Source: Cristatella mucedo (Eukaryota; Bryozoa; Phylactolaemata; Cristatellidae). Taken from it: a stretch of 46,614 bases of DNA. The stretch lies in contig WPIO01000024.1 of assembly GCA_009760855.2 (NCBI GenBank), positions 5,565,001 to 5,611,614 of the forward strand, read 5' to 3'. The notes below the pieces were generated by a model. The model saw only the letters and a program-made list of their open reading frames with translations, did not search any database and had not been told where the DNA came from. The translations under genes and the position numbers were made by a program. This document shows, in pieces, positions 1 through 11,190 of this stretch (its first letter is position 1; every line of letters begins with the position of its first letter).

Positions 1-357
1 TTTCTCTGCTTAAATGCCGTTGGCGATAGAAGCTTTAGCACTGCAGGTCCTAGACTGTGGAACTCGCTTCCACAATTCTCATGCAACGACAACTACTCTC
101 CTACTGCCGACTATGGCACATCCTCTTCAGCGGTCCTGAGCTGCTACTTCTATGCTACTCACTACCTCAACTGCTCACCTGACTCTGCTATGCTTCCCAC
201 TTTCTCTTTGTTGCGTGAGACGAAGTCTGCTGGCTACCGAATGCGTACCGAAAGCCGCTTAGGCTGTGTGTGCTATAAAAAAACTCTCCTGCGTAACACC
301 CACATGGTCTGTATGACTTTGTGGAGTTACAGATGGAGATACATTATATTACATTAG
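1..357 (+). mobile_element. LINE-A copy, 3' end (cut by window start)
   Basis: The 3' end of a non-LTR retrotransposon that I call LINE-A. The first ~290 bases encode the C-terminal end of the reverse transcriptase ORF (typical stretch GPRLWNSLPQF), and the copy ends in a conserved 3' untranslated part and an ATTATATTACATTA tail. The same sequence recurs in reverse at 5764-6812, 23574-25020 and 37788-38214. The left end lies outside the window. Confidence 0.85.
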
Positions 358-362
358 AGGTC

Positions 363-455
363 GACCGGTTATCGCCAACTGCAAGGGATGGTGATTGCCG
401 TAAAGCCCCTCTGCCACTAAATAAATGGGGCAGTCGATCAGGAAACCCTTATCAT
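363..455 (+). mobile_element. SINE-1 fragment (body and tail)
   Basis: Matches the body and 3' part of the tRNA-derived SINE-1 seen complete at 32383-32550 and 36873-37035: shared blocks are TTATCGCC, ACTGCAAG, GGTGAT and GCCGTAAAG. The tRNA-like head is missing. It sits directly after the tail of the preceding LINE-A. Confidence 0.6.
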
Positions 456-575
456 TCAGCCGTTGTGCTCAACATCTGATACCAAGTAAATGCATCTCAA
501 TGTTGACACGTCGGCAACTTCAGCTGCGTTTACACTTTTGACTTTTCTCCTAAATCGAAGCTGACTTGGGGCTGA

Positions 576-1061
576 TTTCTGTCTGGTTTGGGGCTATTAC
601 GCCTTATTTCTGGGGGGGAGAAGCCGAATCGGCCAGGTATCTTGAACCTGGGGCTCCTACTCAATGCTCTCCAGGCCACCGACCTCGGCTGCACATCGGC
701 TGGCCGAACCCACCCAATTGCCAATGATTTGGTCCTTGAGCCGGACCCAGTAATTGACAACGGTAACGAAGCTGTCATCATCGACGTCGCGGTACCGTTC
801 GACGGCAGCTCTGATGCCTTGGCAGTGGCTTCTGGCAACAAGGTGGACAAGTGAACAGTCAAACAGGCTCGGTCACTGCTAGATGCCTGCTACCGGTCTC
901 CTATGGTGAGGCCTCTCGTGGTAGCGGCTCTCGGAAGCTGGTGGCTCCGTCTGAATGAAGCCGGTATGGCTGATCTCGGCCTGATCCCTCGAGCTGAGCA
1001 AACTGTATTGAGGCTGCTGTGCACCTCTGGTGCTATCGAAAGTTCAGAAGCCGTATGGTGA
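576..1061 (+). pseudogene. R2-like non-LTR retrotransposon, C-terminal endonuclease region
   Basis: One reading frame stays open for about 160 codons apart from a single TGA at 852-854. It contains LEPDPVIDNGNEAVIIDVAV, which fits the PD...D core of the restriction-like endonuclease at the C-terminus of R2/NeSL-type retrotransposons, then a K-rich segment, then VVAALGSWWL, which resembles the VGALG-W block downstream of that domain in the same clade. Seen: the motifs, their order and the frame. Known: these elements cut target DNA and prime reverse transcription there. Inferred: this is a dead, 5'-truncated copy, since no reverse transcriptase lies upstream. A host gene is unlikely because no splice sites bound it. 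Confidence 0.55.
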
Positions 1062-1194
1062 CTGCGGTCCCCGTTAGTAAACCGAGAGTCGAGGATAGAA
1101 CCTGCGACCACTACAGGGCAGGGTGCACAGGTTAATGAGAAACGAATGCCTCATGAGCCTTTTTATTGAATCAATTCAGAAGCTGCTCCTACTT

Positions 1195-1275
1195 ATCAAA
1201 TTTTAGTGTACCAGCCGACCAATCAAAACCCTAGGGCTCAGCATACCCTCGGCCAAAAAAAGATGACCTTCGTTG
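1195..1275 (+). repeat. Dispersed repeat, copy 1
   Basis: Contains ACCAGCCGACCAATCAAAA followed by a diverged C-rich stretch; the same block occurs at 19050-19145. It lies about 130 bp after the R2-like ORF, so it may be part of that element's 3' untranslated region. Confidence 0.5.
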
Positions 1276-1279
1276 GCTC

Positions 1280-3090
1280 GAGGTATGTTAAGGCGTTCAG
1301 AGCAAGATCCTGAACGTGGTATACTGCTTATGCACCGTCAACACGGCTGAACACTTTTTACATACTGAACGCCGTACTTCTCCACATGAAATCCACCATC
1401 AAACCCGTAATGGAACACTTTACTTAGCGCTAAGCACTTTTGCAAAAAGCTTTTCTACATGCGTATCTTCATTTTTATTTATATTCTTCTCATTCTAATC
1501 TACAGTGATGACTGCTGGGGCGATCTAAACTCCTGCCGGTGACGGCTTGGCACATTCCCGAGACATACCCTTTCATACCAGCCTCCTGCATTAGAGCAGG
1601 GCAGAGTGGGCTGGACTACGTCAGCCATCGATGTTTCCTGAATCGATAGTTTAAACGCATTGACCAGGAGGAAAGTCGACGTCGGCAAGGAGGCCGTCGA
1701 GTCGATAGTGTAAGCCCAGCTGTACACGCCGCGAAGCGTTTTTTCCCTCAAAAACTCGCTCTACACTTCTCTCTTGATCAGCTTTCCACTCTACGAAAAT
1801 GATCGGCGCCAGGTCGCACAACACCCGACGACAGAATGGCCCTTCAGCAGCCAGGCAGTAGGATTGCAACAAACAGTAGCCACAGACAGCTGACCTGCAG
1901 TGGTTGCTCCAGCAGCAGCAACGAGCCTTGAATTATCCGTCAAGCCATTGGCTACCTCCAAAAGGCGATTCATTCTGTGGAGGCCACTGGGCTCCTACCA
2001 CTACGGGGCTGCCCAAGCCGACCAGCCGAAACAATGAGCTTTTCTGGAGTGCCCACCACGTGACGAGCAGCTGTTGACAGGTCACATGACCTTCGCCTTT
2101 TTTTTACTGGCTTGACAGGCCCTCACCGATGGACTTAGGGTGCATTATTCAGGGTTGTCTGCAGCCGCCCTCTGGGTGGCTAGCTGCCTGACTTAGGCTA
2201 AGCCAGTAAGTCAAGCCCGTCAGCTGCCAGGATGAGTAATGTGGTCATTATCAAAATAGGTGTGGCTAGAGCAGGCTGTGCTGACCTGCACACTGGAAGG
2301 ACCTATCTGCAAACAAAGCGTTAGCCTGGCTCTTTTCCGATGATGAGCACCGTCGGCGTAGCATCTTCGGAGTAGCTCATAATCTCTTTCATCGTCTCCT
2401 TGAGCATTTTGGAGTAGCTCACGCGGGTAAGATCAAGACTTGCGTTTCCACGAGCTAATCCTGACTATGGGTTTGCTTAGAGAAACCCTTAAATCCAGCC
2501 CTAGCGCCTCGGCTCTAAACCCCCGACGTGCTTGTTAATCGTTGGGCCCATACATTGAGAACCATACAAAGCAGAATGCTTTCATCTGCAGCCGTGGCTG
2601 CTTTTTCTTTCTTTGGGCACGCTTCGCATTGCAGCCAGCCACAGCGATAGTAAAGAGCATATTAGATGCATTTAGTGAAATGTGACCTATGTCTTGCACG
2701 GTCCTTGAACTTGACAGGCACGAGCTTTTTACATCATCATCCTACAGTAATGACTCTGAGTAATCGTACGCCACAATGCTAACTTCCGTTGTTTGGCCAA
2801 TTCTTCGAAGGCTTTGAATCGGTAGCTTGAATGGCCAGCTTTAGCATACCAACCGGATGTAAGAGTTTTCCTGCACTATTTTGACGTCGGATAGCCTGCT
2901 CGAATGAACCAAGTGAAGACCGTTGTTTACCGGCCACTAGAAGGACAGAGATTGCTGACAGAAAATATTTTTGTAAGACGAAGCTGAGGGTCTGTGCTTC
3001 CTTTTAATCTAAACGCTGATTGCTTTAGTATATGGGCCGCTAGGGATCTGCCCAGCATGCATATAATCTTTGATCGTAGCTCCCACTTGA
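1280..3090. other. No gene recognised
   Basis: Only short overlapping frames with no recognisable motif. Two overlapping minus-strand frames at 1500-1973 have no splice context and match nothing I know. No clear repeat. Confidence 0.5.
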
Positions 3091-3092
3091 TA

Positions 3093-3190
3093 TAATAATA
3101 GTAATGCAATACTTGTATAGCACCCTATGAGAGCTTAATCTCTCTTCGGACGCTTCACGTATGCCACGAGGCTTGAGCCAACGACATTGA
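3093..3190 (-). mobile_element. SINE-2 copy (LINE-B-type 3' end plus part of head)
   Basis: Read on the minus strand it gives a piece resembling the SINE-2 head end, then GAAGCGTCCGAAGAGAGATT, then CTCTCATAGGGTGCTATACA and a TATTATTAT tail. This is the stem-loop tail shared by LINE-B and SINE-2. Compare the fuller copy at 41819-41948. Confidence 0.6.
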
Positions 3191-3654
3191 TATAGCATTG
3201 AGTACAGTTATGGCTCACTTATACTCGCAGTTTCCGTCTTTTTGGCACTCTATAGCTATCGAGTGTTCATTCGCTTATGCATTCATAGCCAATTGCTCGG
3301 CATACTTTGAAAAGGTACCGCTGTGAATTCGGCAGAGAAGAGACTTTTAATGAGCTCCTTTTGTCCAAAGCACAATCTCTATTATCAGTAAGTGCAGCAA
3401 GACATTTGTATTTCGCACTCTGAGAAATGAACCTATTTTTAGGAAATATCCTGTGCTGAGAAGGAAGCGTGTCAATTGGTTGGTTGCGACGTGTACTTCG
3501 CGACGATTTACGTTCATCGCCGAGCTTGTAGGCTTATAGCATGCACAGAATCATGCAGAGGTACGCAGCAAACGTACGGCTGCATTTAAAGTAAGGCAAT
3601 TACACTCAGACGAAATAAAAGCTGAACGAAAAAAAATGTCTTTTACCGAAAAAA

Positions 3655-3890
3655 AAAGATGCAAGGTCCTGACAGCTAGTGACCGTACCTAGGAATGAGC
3701 CCCAGACTTTAAATGCGTATTTGCTGATGGCTGAGTCTCCTATAGATTTCAATTTAGTGCGACGGATGGAGAAACGACGAGATTCCGAGGAGCAGGCGAT
3801 GAGAGAGCTCGCTGGAGGAGCAATGTAGGCTGGTGCTAACGAGTGAAGTGACCTCAATGCCATACTGAGGACCATGAAAACTGATTCGGT
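3655..3890 (-). pseudogene. LINE-B reverse transcriptase fragment, C-terminal part
   Basis: The minus-strand frame reads SLHSLAPAYI and later RRTKLKSIGDSAISKYAFKVW, matching LINE-B at 13989-14315 (SLHSMAPAYLSDI and PRTNLKSYGDRAFSSYAPTAW). This is the region after the polymerase core of L2/CR1-type retrotransposons. It lacks the 3' tail and is a decayed fragment. Confidence 0.7.
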
Positions 3891-3899
3891 GCTCAATGG

Positions 3900-5580
3900 A
3901 TAGCTATTGAATCACTTACACATATGGGTTGATAAGCCAGCTACGCTGTTGATGACAGACCAGATCGGCTTTTGAGTTTAGCACCGTTTGCAGACGATTA
4001 AGGGAATGGTTGGAGTCCTCAGTGAAGGGAATTGCACTAATTTATAAGTGGTGTCAAAAACGGAAGAACTTATTTGCCAGTCGTTCTATTATCTAAGAAG
4101 GCCCTAAATTTTTTGATGTTTCTTAATTTATGGTACGCCAACTTGACAGTGTAGGAAATGTGTGCGTCTAATGACAAGTATTTTGTTAAAACAGCATGCC
4201 TAGATTAGGTGCTAGGTAAACCAATCTGGCTGGTTTCGAGTGACGCAAGGTTTAACCTTGACTATTAAGTTAGGGATGCGTCTTATCGCGTTACTCATAC
4301 TCTTTCTTTGCTAAAGTTACTCTTTGCATAAGCTATAGTGTCAAAAGCTTAAAGCGTACCATCTAAGGCTGCCACTGCTATATGAATGAGCTAACGAAAA
4401 CGGAACAAAGCCTAGCAACATCCTCATCTAATGAGAAGTAAGTCTTCTAATATTGATGCTTAAAATTTATATAATATTTATATGACCTGGCATGGTTTCT
4501 GAGAATAAAGTGCATGCTGGTTGAGCCAGGAGACTTGCCACTAAGTCGTCCTACCCAGCCCGCTGGCAGGTCATACGGAAGACTGTCACAAAGTAAGCAT
4601 TTAAATTGTTGGTCCTAACATGGACAGTATCGGAACGCATAAGAAAACAAGAGACAATTTATATTTATCCAGCAAATTCTGTGAGGAACTTATGCGTTTA
4701 GCTTCGTTTTGAATATCATCTAATCTAGGGGTGTCCTGATTTAAGTCGGAATCGAGTTCTCGAAGTTTTCAATGTCATAAAAGTCAACGTCCATAGCATG
4801 GACCATTTATTTAGCAGCCACCGTGCAGTCTACAACCACCCTCATAGGATGGCTAAACCATAGCAGACTCACTATTTACTTAATGCTTTAGGATTGTACG
4901 ACTCTCGTGTATATATTGTGGCAAACAATTCCCAATCCGTATAATTCAAGAGCCGAGAGTATGATTTTGGCTTTCATAATCTGGCCGGTGTAGAATGCCA
5001 AAAGTTTACTGCTCGCTCCTTAAACTATATGCCGTACATTGCAGGGACCAACACATTTTTCACCGCCGGTGTAGACTCGGCTTTGTTTTGACTGATCAAC
5101 CTTGCAGGTGCGGCTATGAACAACTATTTCCGATTGGCTGTTATAAGCCACTGATTTTCGCTAACCGACGAAGATTGAAACCATTTGACCAAATATCAAA
5201 GATGGCATATAAGTGAAATTGCTTGAGGACCTGCTTTAAGTGCAGGCTCAAAAAGGCAGCTACTCTAAGTTTTGTCTTTGCGACCGCTTAGAAATTTCAG
5301 TATATTGTGACTACGCAAAGACTCCAACAAATTGCCACTTCAGGTAGCAACGGTTGCTGCTCGAGCTATTCCTAACAATAATTAGTCGTGCCATCGCTGT
5401 TTAAAGAACAGGGGTTTAGGATGTAGGGCCTGCACGTACGACTCTGCATGCGACTTGCTCAACGTGACCAAGCCCTTCGATGCGACAGACATCTATTGGT
5501 TGGCTGCATTTCATGTACCGCCTGCTTCATTCCCTAATCATGGCTACTGCGGCTATTGCTGCTCAAACTCTCTACTGTGA
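3900..5580. other. No gene recognised
   Basis: AT-rich sequence with no exon that I can support. The 73-codon plus-strand frame at 4995-5216 resembles nothing I know and has no splice context. Confidence 0.5.
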
Positions 5581-5584
5581 TAGA

Positions 5585-5763
5585 GGCTATAATAATAATA
5601 ATGTTAATAATAATAATAATAATAATAATGCACTTGATATAGCGCCCTCAGAGAACTTAACCTCTTTCTAGGCGCTTTACATTTGCTGCAAAGTGAAATG
5701 CAATTGAATGGTAAGTAAAATCATGCTTGAAAAACAAAAAAATGAATAATATAGTTAGGGGCA
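5585..5763 (-). mobile_element. LINE-B 3' end, outer half (split by LINE-A)
   Basis: AAT microsatellite (5588-5629), then the LINE-B stem-loop in reverse (GCGCCCTCAGAG ... CTAGGCGC) and its 3' untranslated region. The match to the LINE-B copy at 23085-23365 stops at GTTAGGGG (5755-5763) and resumes at 6813, because LINE-A is inserted between. Confidence 0.8.
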
Positions 5764-6812
5764 ATGTAATGTATCTCCGTCAGTAACTCCACAAAGTCAT
5801 AAAGACCATGTGGGTGTTACGCAGGAGAGTTTTGTATAGCCCACTCACAGCCTAAGCGGCTTTCGGTACGCATTCTGTAGCCAACAGACTTCGTCTCACG
5901 CAACAAAGAGAAAGTGGGAAGCATGGCACAGTCAGGAGAGCAGTTGAGGTAGTGAGTAGCATGGAAGTAGCAGCTCAGGACCGCTGAAAAAGATGTGCCA
6001 AAGTCAGCAGTTGGAGAGTAGTTGTCGTTGCGTGAGAATTGTGGAAGCGAGTTCCACAGTCTAGGACCTGCAGAGCTAAAGCTTCTGTCGCCAACTGTCT
6101 TTAAGCTGAGGAATGGGACAGCTAATTTATTGTCCACACAGGACCTGAGGGCGCGAACAGGCTGAAACTGGTGCAGCAGTTCAGCTAGGTACGTAAGAGC
6201 CAAGCCGTGGTGGGCCTTGTAGGTCAGCGTAAGAACTTTGCTCTGTATCCTTTGCTCAACCGGCAACCATCCTAGCTCTTCCAGCAAAGGTGACACGGGC
6301 TCAAACCGCTGGGACTGGAAGACCAGCCTTGCAGCCATATTCATAGTCCGCTGTAGTGGCATAATAGCTTTCTTTGGTAGCTCAGCCAAAAGGGAATTAC
6401 AATAATCAAGCCGAAACAGAACTAAAGAGCTTGTTAAATTTTTTACAAGCCACTGTGGGAGACGGCTTCTAATCTTGGATAGGGATCGGATGTGATGGCT
6501 AGCTGTAGAGCAGTCTTCTGAATGAAGCTTTTGAAATTGAGTCAGCTGTCGAACACGACACCTAGATTACGAGCACGTGGTGAAGGTCGCACAATAGCAA
6601 TACCTATTAGAACAGCAAAGCCTTTTAATCCAGCCACACGCTTAGGTTGTCCTATGAGAAGCAGTTCGGTTTTATCGTCATTTAATTTCAGGAAGTTTTC
6701 CGACATCCAGGATCGAATAGCGGCAAGGCAAGCATTCAGTTTCTCAGTTGCTGCAGCAGATTCCGACGGTTTAAATGACAAATACAACTGAGTATCGTCA
6801 ACATAGAAGTGA
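5764..6812 (-). mobile_element. LINE-A copy, 5'-truncated, inserted in LINE-B
   Basis: A 5'-truncated copy of a CR1/L2-like non-LTR retrotransposon in minus orientation. Frames at 6787-6542 and 6389-5817 encode the end of the reverse transcriptase: LYLSFKPSES just after the catalytic YADD block, then LNDDKTELLLIG, RNLGVVFDS, the thumb region, and GPRLWNSLPQF. The ORF is broken between the two frames. The 3' untranslated region ends with GATACATTACATTG in element orientation. Compared with 24814-25008, this copy has serine where that copy has a stop. It is not competent for movement because the 5' part is absent. Confidence 0.85.
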
Positions 6813-7095
6813 CAGGTACAGGGTCAGCATGCAAATGTGGTTAGTGGCAGCATGCACAGTGTCAGCACGCATAGGCACATGAAGGACGAATCACAGGGAC
6901 CCACTAAATGCTTTCCTAAATAGGTGTGTTTTTAAGTTCCTTTTAATATGATCAGGTCAGGGGATGTTCTGACGCAGGTCGGGCGGGAGTTCCAGGCTTT
7001 GGGAGCATAAGAACTAAATGCACGGTCTCCAAAGGATTTAAGGGTAGGCTACTTAGTCGCACAGGTTTCGAGTTTGCCAATTAATTCTTAGAAGT
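6813..7095 (-). mobile_element. LINE-B, inner half (resumes after LINE-A insertion)
   Basis: Begins with TACAGGGTCAGCATGCAAAT, which in the uninterrupted copy at 23085-23365 directly follows the point where the outer half (5585-5763) ends. It continues through the end of the reverse transcriptase ORF in reverse (complement of CCCTGACCTGATCA and GGAACTCCCGCC). 5' truncated near 7095. Confidence 0.75.
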
Positions 7096-7099
7096 GAGA

Positions 7100-7984
7100 A
7101 GTGAGGTCAGTCTTGAAAAAGTAGCCGTGCTGAAGAAGCATGCTATAGAATGAAACAAACTTGTCAGCTACTAACCTACGCTAAAGCTTCATATGGCAGT
7201 GCTTGTTTGAAACCCGTCAGAATAGCATGCTCTTCAAGCACTGGTGCTAGGTACCTGAATATGAGTTAGCGTTTACTTATAGTACATAAAGTTTTATGGA
7301 TGGTATCAAGGCCAGGATTTTGATGTACCAAAGTTAGAAGGAAGGCTTAGGTTTGAAAAGACACTACAATTTTTTTGCTGCATTCAAATTTAGAGCTTAG
7401 CAGTTGAGACGCCAACCTGCTCGAGATCTCTCTAAGGCAGCAAGCTGTCGATATGTCACTGCTGTCAAAGACGTAACGAGGAAGCAAACACACGGACTGC
7501 CGTTACTGACTTTTCTGAACGACGTTCTGATCATGGCATGTGGTTCTAACCGCAATTAGCTATTAGTGTTACGCTAAAACTGAGATTCGTTTAATTTTTG
7601 CCTTAATTATTGCTGTCGTATAAATGAGCAAGTGAAATTGAACCCTGTGGTGTGGACGTGCAAACAGTCAATGCTGTATAGACCATACAGCTAGCCAAGT
7701 TCGTCACTTTGCTTTACTAGAATGAGCTAAGAGCTGTTTTTAAGGCTCCGCTATTGAAACCTTCTTCGTCACAGCAGTGGTAACTACGGTTCATAATGAT
7801 CCTGATATATCTCTTCAGCTAGGCTATTCCAAGCAAAATCTATACAACTCAGAATCGATGCAGAGAGTGATAACATATAGTGCAAGAAAAATTAGTATTA
7901 AGAAAGCATTAGCCCTAAAGAAAGACAATTGTCTATTTTGAAAATGTGGAACAGTTCATAATTGCCACATATTTTTTGAATCTT
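7100..7984. other. No gene recognised
   Basis: AT-rich unique-looking sequence. If the minus-strand exon at 7985-8375 is real, this includes its 3' untranslated region, but I see no AATAAA close to its stop. Confidence 0.4.
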
Positions 7985-8375
7985 TTAAACCGCTAAAAGG
8001 GGAGCAGCTTCGTATGGGTTGCAGACATCACTGTAGATTTCTCTGTAAATATCTATACTGGTATCCTTGTAACCGACAGCAGTCTTTACCTTCTCGGTCT
8101 TTTCAATCCAGGCGTGTTGGTAAGGTAAGTAGTAAGCTCGGTGTGGATCTTTATATTCTTCTATTTTAACCTTGGGTCTTCGCCCAGGAGGCGAGGCACT
8201 CGCTCTTTCAGTCCCAGGTAGTGGATCGAGTCCTACACTGGTTGATCCTTTACTTTCCACTGCAAGGGGTTGCAATAGCCCAGAAATCTCTTCTGCTGCA
8301 GTATGCATACTATTCTTAATGTGGCCGCAATTTTTAACCCCCACGAAACGTGAGTACTCACGTGAGCCAGTGCTG
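7985..8375 (-). CDS. Candidate last exon of an unknown gene
   Basis: An open minus-strand frame ends in TAA at 7985. Its last ~130 codons look like real protein: varied composition and no microsatellite bias, with a segment rich in Tyr, Lys and Glu (EYKDPHRAYYLPYQHAWIEK, then DTSIDIYREIYSDVCNPYEA). A possible splice acceptor, CTGTCCTCTAG, lies just before 8375. Upstream of that the frame runs into CA-repeat sequence, so the open frame's full 226 codons are not credible as one protein. I do not recognise the family; no signal peptide or membrane segment is visible. No other exon was found on the minus strand, where the TG-rich zone follows. It could also be a chance open frame. Confidence 0.4.
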
Positions 8376-8499
8376 CTAGAGGACAGATCCAACGTCCCCA
8401 CACATCGCTCTGACTGTCTGTGGGCTGCATGTTTGCATAGGCATCTGTACGCATTACTTGTGTGCATGAGTGCCTGTGTCTGCATTAAGTAAGTCTGTC

Positions 8500-9530
8500 T
8501 GTTGTGTAAGCATTCGATTGCGTGTACATGCTTGCATGTGCGCATGCTTGCATGTGCACGTGTGCTCATGTGTGCACATGTGGCTATGGAGGGGTGCTCA
8601 CGTGCTAGAATAAGTGTCCTTGTGGTTGAACCTACGTGCTTTCTAGCCAGGATGTTTGAGTGCATTCACACCTACATTTCTGTGTGTGCATTCACTCTAT
8701 GTTCATGCGCGTATGCAAGTTTTTGCCAATATAAGCTTGAGTTTGTTTGTGTGTGTGTGTGTGTGTGTATGTGTGTGTGTGTGTGTGTGTGTGTTTGTCT
8801 GTGTGTGTGTCTGTGTGTGCGTCTGTGTGTGTGTGCGCACACGAGCACGTACTTACACTGCATAGGTGTAGACATGCATTTTTCTCTTTTTGTACTTGCA
8901 TAGCTACTGATGCCTGTGTGCAGATGTAAGTAGAGTTTGTATATGTGCATACGTATTCGTACATCTGATGTGTGCATTTTAATCATGTGAGCATGCATGT
9001 GAGAGCTGACCTGCTTTGCGTGTGGATATCAATTTAGGTTTAAGCATATAATTCATGTGCGTATTAAGTGAATGAGTGCGAGCGAGTGGGTGTGTGACTG
9101 TATGTGCAAGCATATGGGGTAGTGCGAGTGGGTGGGTAGGAGTACGGGTACTCAGCCTGCGTTCGTGCTTGAATGTCTGTGTTTGCTCGATAGTGTTTGA
9201 GTGTGTCTGTTCTTGATTGTGCATGCCTGTGTGTGCATATGTGTGTGTGTGTGGGTAGGGGTGGGTGTGCGTGTGTGTGTGTGTGTTTGCATGTGTGTGT
9301 GTGCATGCGCACGTGTGTGCATGCGTGTGTGCGCGTGTGTGTGTGTGTATGTGTGTGTGTATGTGTGTGTATGTGTGTTTAGATGTGTGTGTGTGTGTGT
9401 GTGTGTATGTGTGTGCGTATGTGTGTGTTTAGATGTGTGTGTGTGTGTGTATTTGTGTGTGTGTGTGTGTGGGTGGGTGTGTGGGTGGGTATGTAGCTGG
9501 ATGTGTTGGACTGTTTATGTGCTTCTGAAG
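8500..9530. repeat. TG/CA microsatellite zone
   Basis: About 1 kb dominated by TG dinucleotides, with the purest runs at 8744-8830, 9240-9300 and 9330-9475, plus TGCATG, GTGGGTGG and TGTATG variants. Every frame is open here and yields only Cys-Val or His-Thr repeats, so these open frames are not genes. Confidence 0.9.
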
Positions 9531-9539
9531 GTTTGCCAG

Positions 9540-10660
9540 TTAAATCAAGGCGGAAAGTGAGTATTTTCTTAAAGAAGGTGCATGTTTGTCTGTACACTAT
9601 GCACTGATTGAAGCATGCGATCAACGCTTAACTTTACTCTCTATTTCACAATTGGTTAGAAAAATTACAGGCTCGCGTCTCCGACGGTCGTATAAACCAC
9701 ACTCGTGTAAACCAGTGAGTGTGCATGTAGAGACTGTAAAAAGCAAGTTTGAAGTCTCCAAAAAAGGAAGCATTTCCATGTAACGAGCTATTCTGGTTAG
9801 TATTGCAAAATTGCATGCTGACGTTGGACTTGGCAAACACCTAGTTGCTACTCAAGCCGTAAAGACACAATGAAGGCAACGCTAAAGAGTCTATCCCCAA
9901 GGCGTCAAGAATGGTCTCCTCTCCCTCAGCAAAATTGCTAAAGGACTCTACAACCCCAATTCCTTGCCTTTGACCTCAAAGTAGTTTATGCATTCAAGCA
10001 CCTGCCACTTGTGATCTCGTCATTAAATTTATCTTCCAGTATAAGAAGACTATCAGCCCTATAGACCATATTTTCCATATCCTAGTTATTTGAATCATTG
10101 ATATTTTATTACCTTGAATAATAACAGAAAATGTTTTCCTTAACCGCAGCTCTTGTCCTTGTACGATTCAAAAAGTTTGTCGTTGGGAACCTCGCTAAGA
10201 AGGCAATACTGGCCAGCAACAATTAAGCAACTTTCCTCAGTCTCCATACATCGATTTTCTCAGAGGCACTTGAATGAGCTAAGTAGTGGTAGACCAGGTA
10301 GTCTCTTACATTGAAACCTCGAGCTTAGCAAGTAAGTTCCAGTTGGTTTTAAGAGCTAGTGCTTCCACAGAGTCTGGATCGCCCAGAGATGCATGATGGC
10401 TGCCTCAGGAATGCAGACTAAGGTAAAGTCTATCTTTTTGTTTTGCTTGATCTTTCCACGGCGTTTAATGCTACTAGTTGCCAAAGCCTTCTCATGTGAT
10501 TTTCATGTCGCCTGTGAAATCGGTGGAGCTGTTCAGTAATGGCATATTTCCTAACTCAGATGGAGCTTACAGAGCATTGATATCAATGGCAGCAATCATT
10601 AGACGAGCCACTAAGTCAGCAGTACGCAGGAAAGGTTTTCGTAGCTCCTTGCAAGCTAGT
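9540..10660. other. No gene recognised
   Basis: Short frames only; nothing with motifs, splice context or similarity to the repeats in this window. Confidence 0.5.
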
Positions 10661-10669
10661 GAAGCTTTC

Positions 10670-10920
10670 GATAGCCAACAAACCTAACATCACGCAACAA
10701 AGAGAAATTTAGAAGCATATCTGAGTCAGGATTGCAATTGCACTAGTTAGTGAGTAGCATGAAAGTAGGAGCCCAGGACGGCTGGATAGGATGTACCACA
10801 CTTGGAAGCAGGAGAGAAGATGTCGTTGGGTAAGAGTTGTGGAAGCGGGTTGCACAGTCTAACACCGGGAGAGCAGGAGCTTCTCTCGCCTCTGATCTTT
10901 ACGCGGAGCTGCACTTGACT
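10670..10920 (-). mobile_element. LINE-A fragment, diverged
   Basis: Minus orientation. Recognised by CACGCAACAAAGAGAAA, GTGAGTAGCATG, AAGTAGGAGCCCAGGACGGC and TTGTGGAAGCGGGTTGCACA, each matching LINE-A at 5880-6090 with many changes. No tail. An old copy. Confidence 0.75.
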
Positions 10921-11084
10921 TTAGGATGTCACTACACGGGACCCTGTCGCAAATTAGCAGTTGCAATGATTTTCTAAAATTATGCCTGTCTAAGATTCCT
11001 TTAACCGACGCACTGGAATATCGATGGAACTTTCTGTCGACCTACGATCATCAATGAGCGATAAAGAGCAATGCCATTGGTAGC

Positions 11085-11190
11085 TATACTTGGTGAGCCG
11101 TGATGGCACACTAGGTAAGGCGGTTGCTTTCACGAAAAAGTGGCCGTTTAATCAGCTAGTTATTTATTTATTTATTTACTTATTTATTCG
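11085..11190 (+). mobile_element. SINE-1 with internal deletion, followed by TTTA repeats
   Basis: Starts with the tRNA-like head including the A box (TGGCACACTAGGTAAGG) and GCGGTTGCTTTCACGA, then jumps directly to the tail (GTTTAATCAGCTAG). The B box and body are missing. The end is followed by about 25 bp of ATTT repeats. Confidence 0.7.

Noticed and set aside
8502-9624. Many Cys-Val or His-Thr rich open frames
   Set aside because: Products of TG/CA repeats in all frames; no gene.
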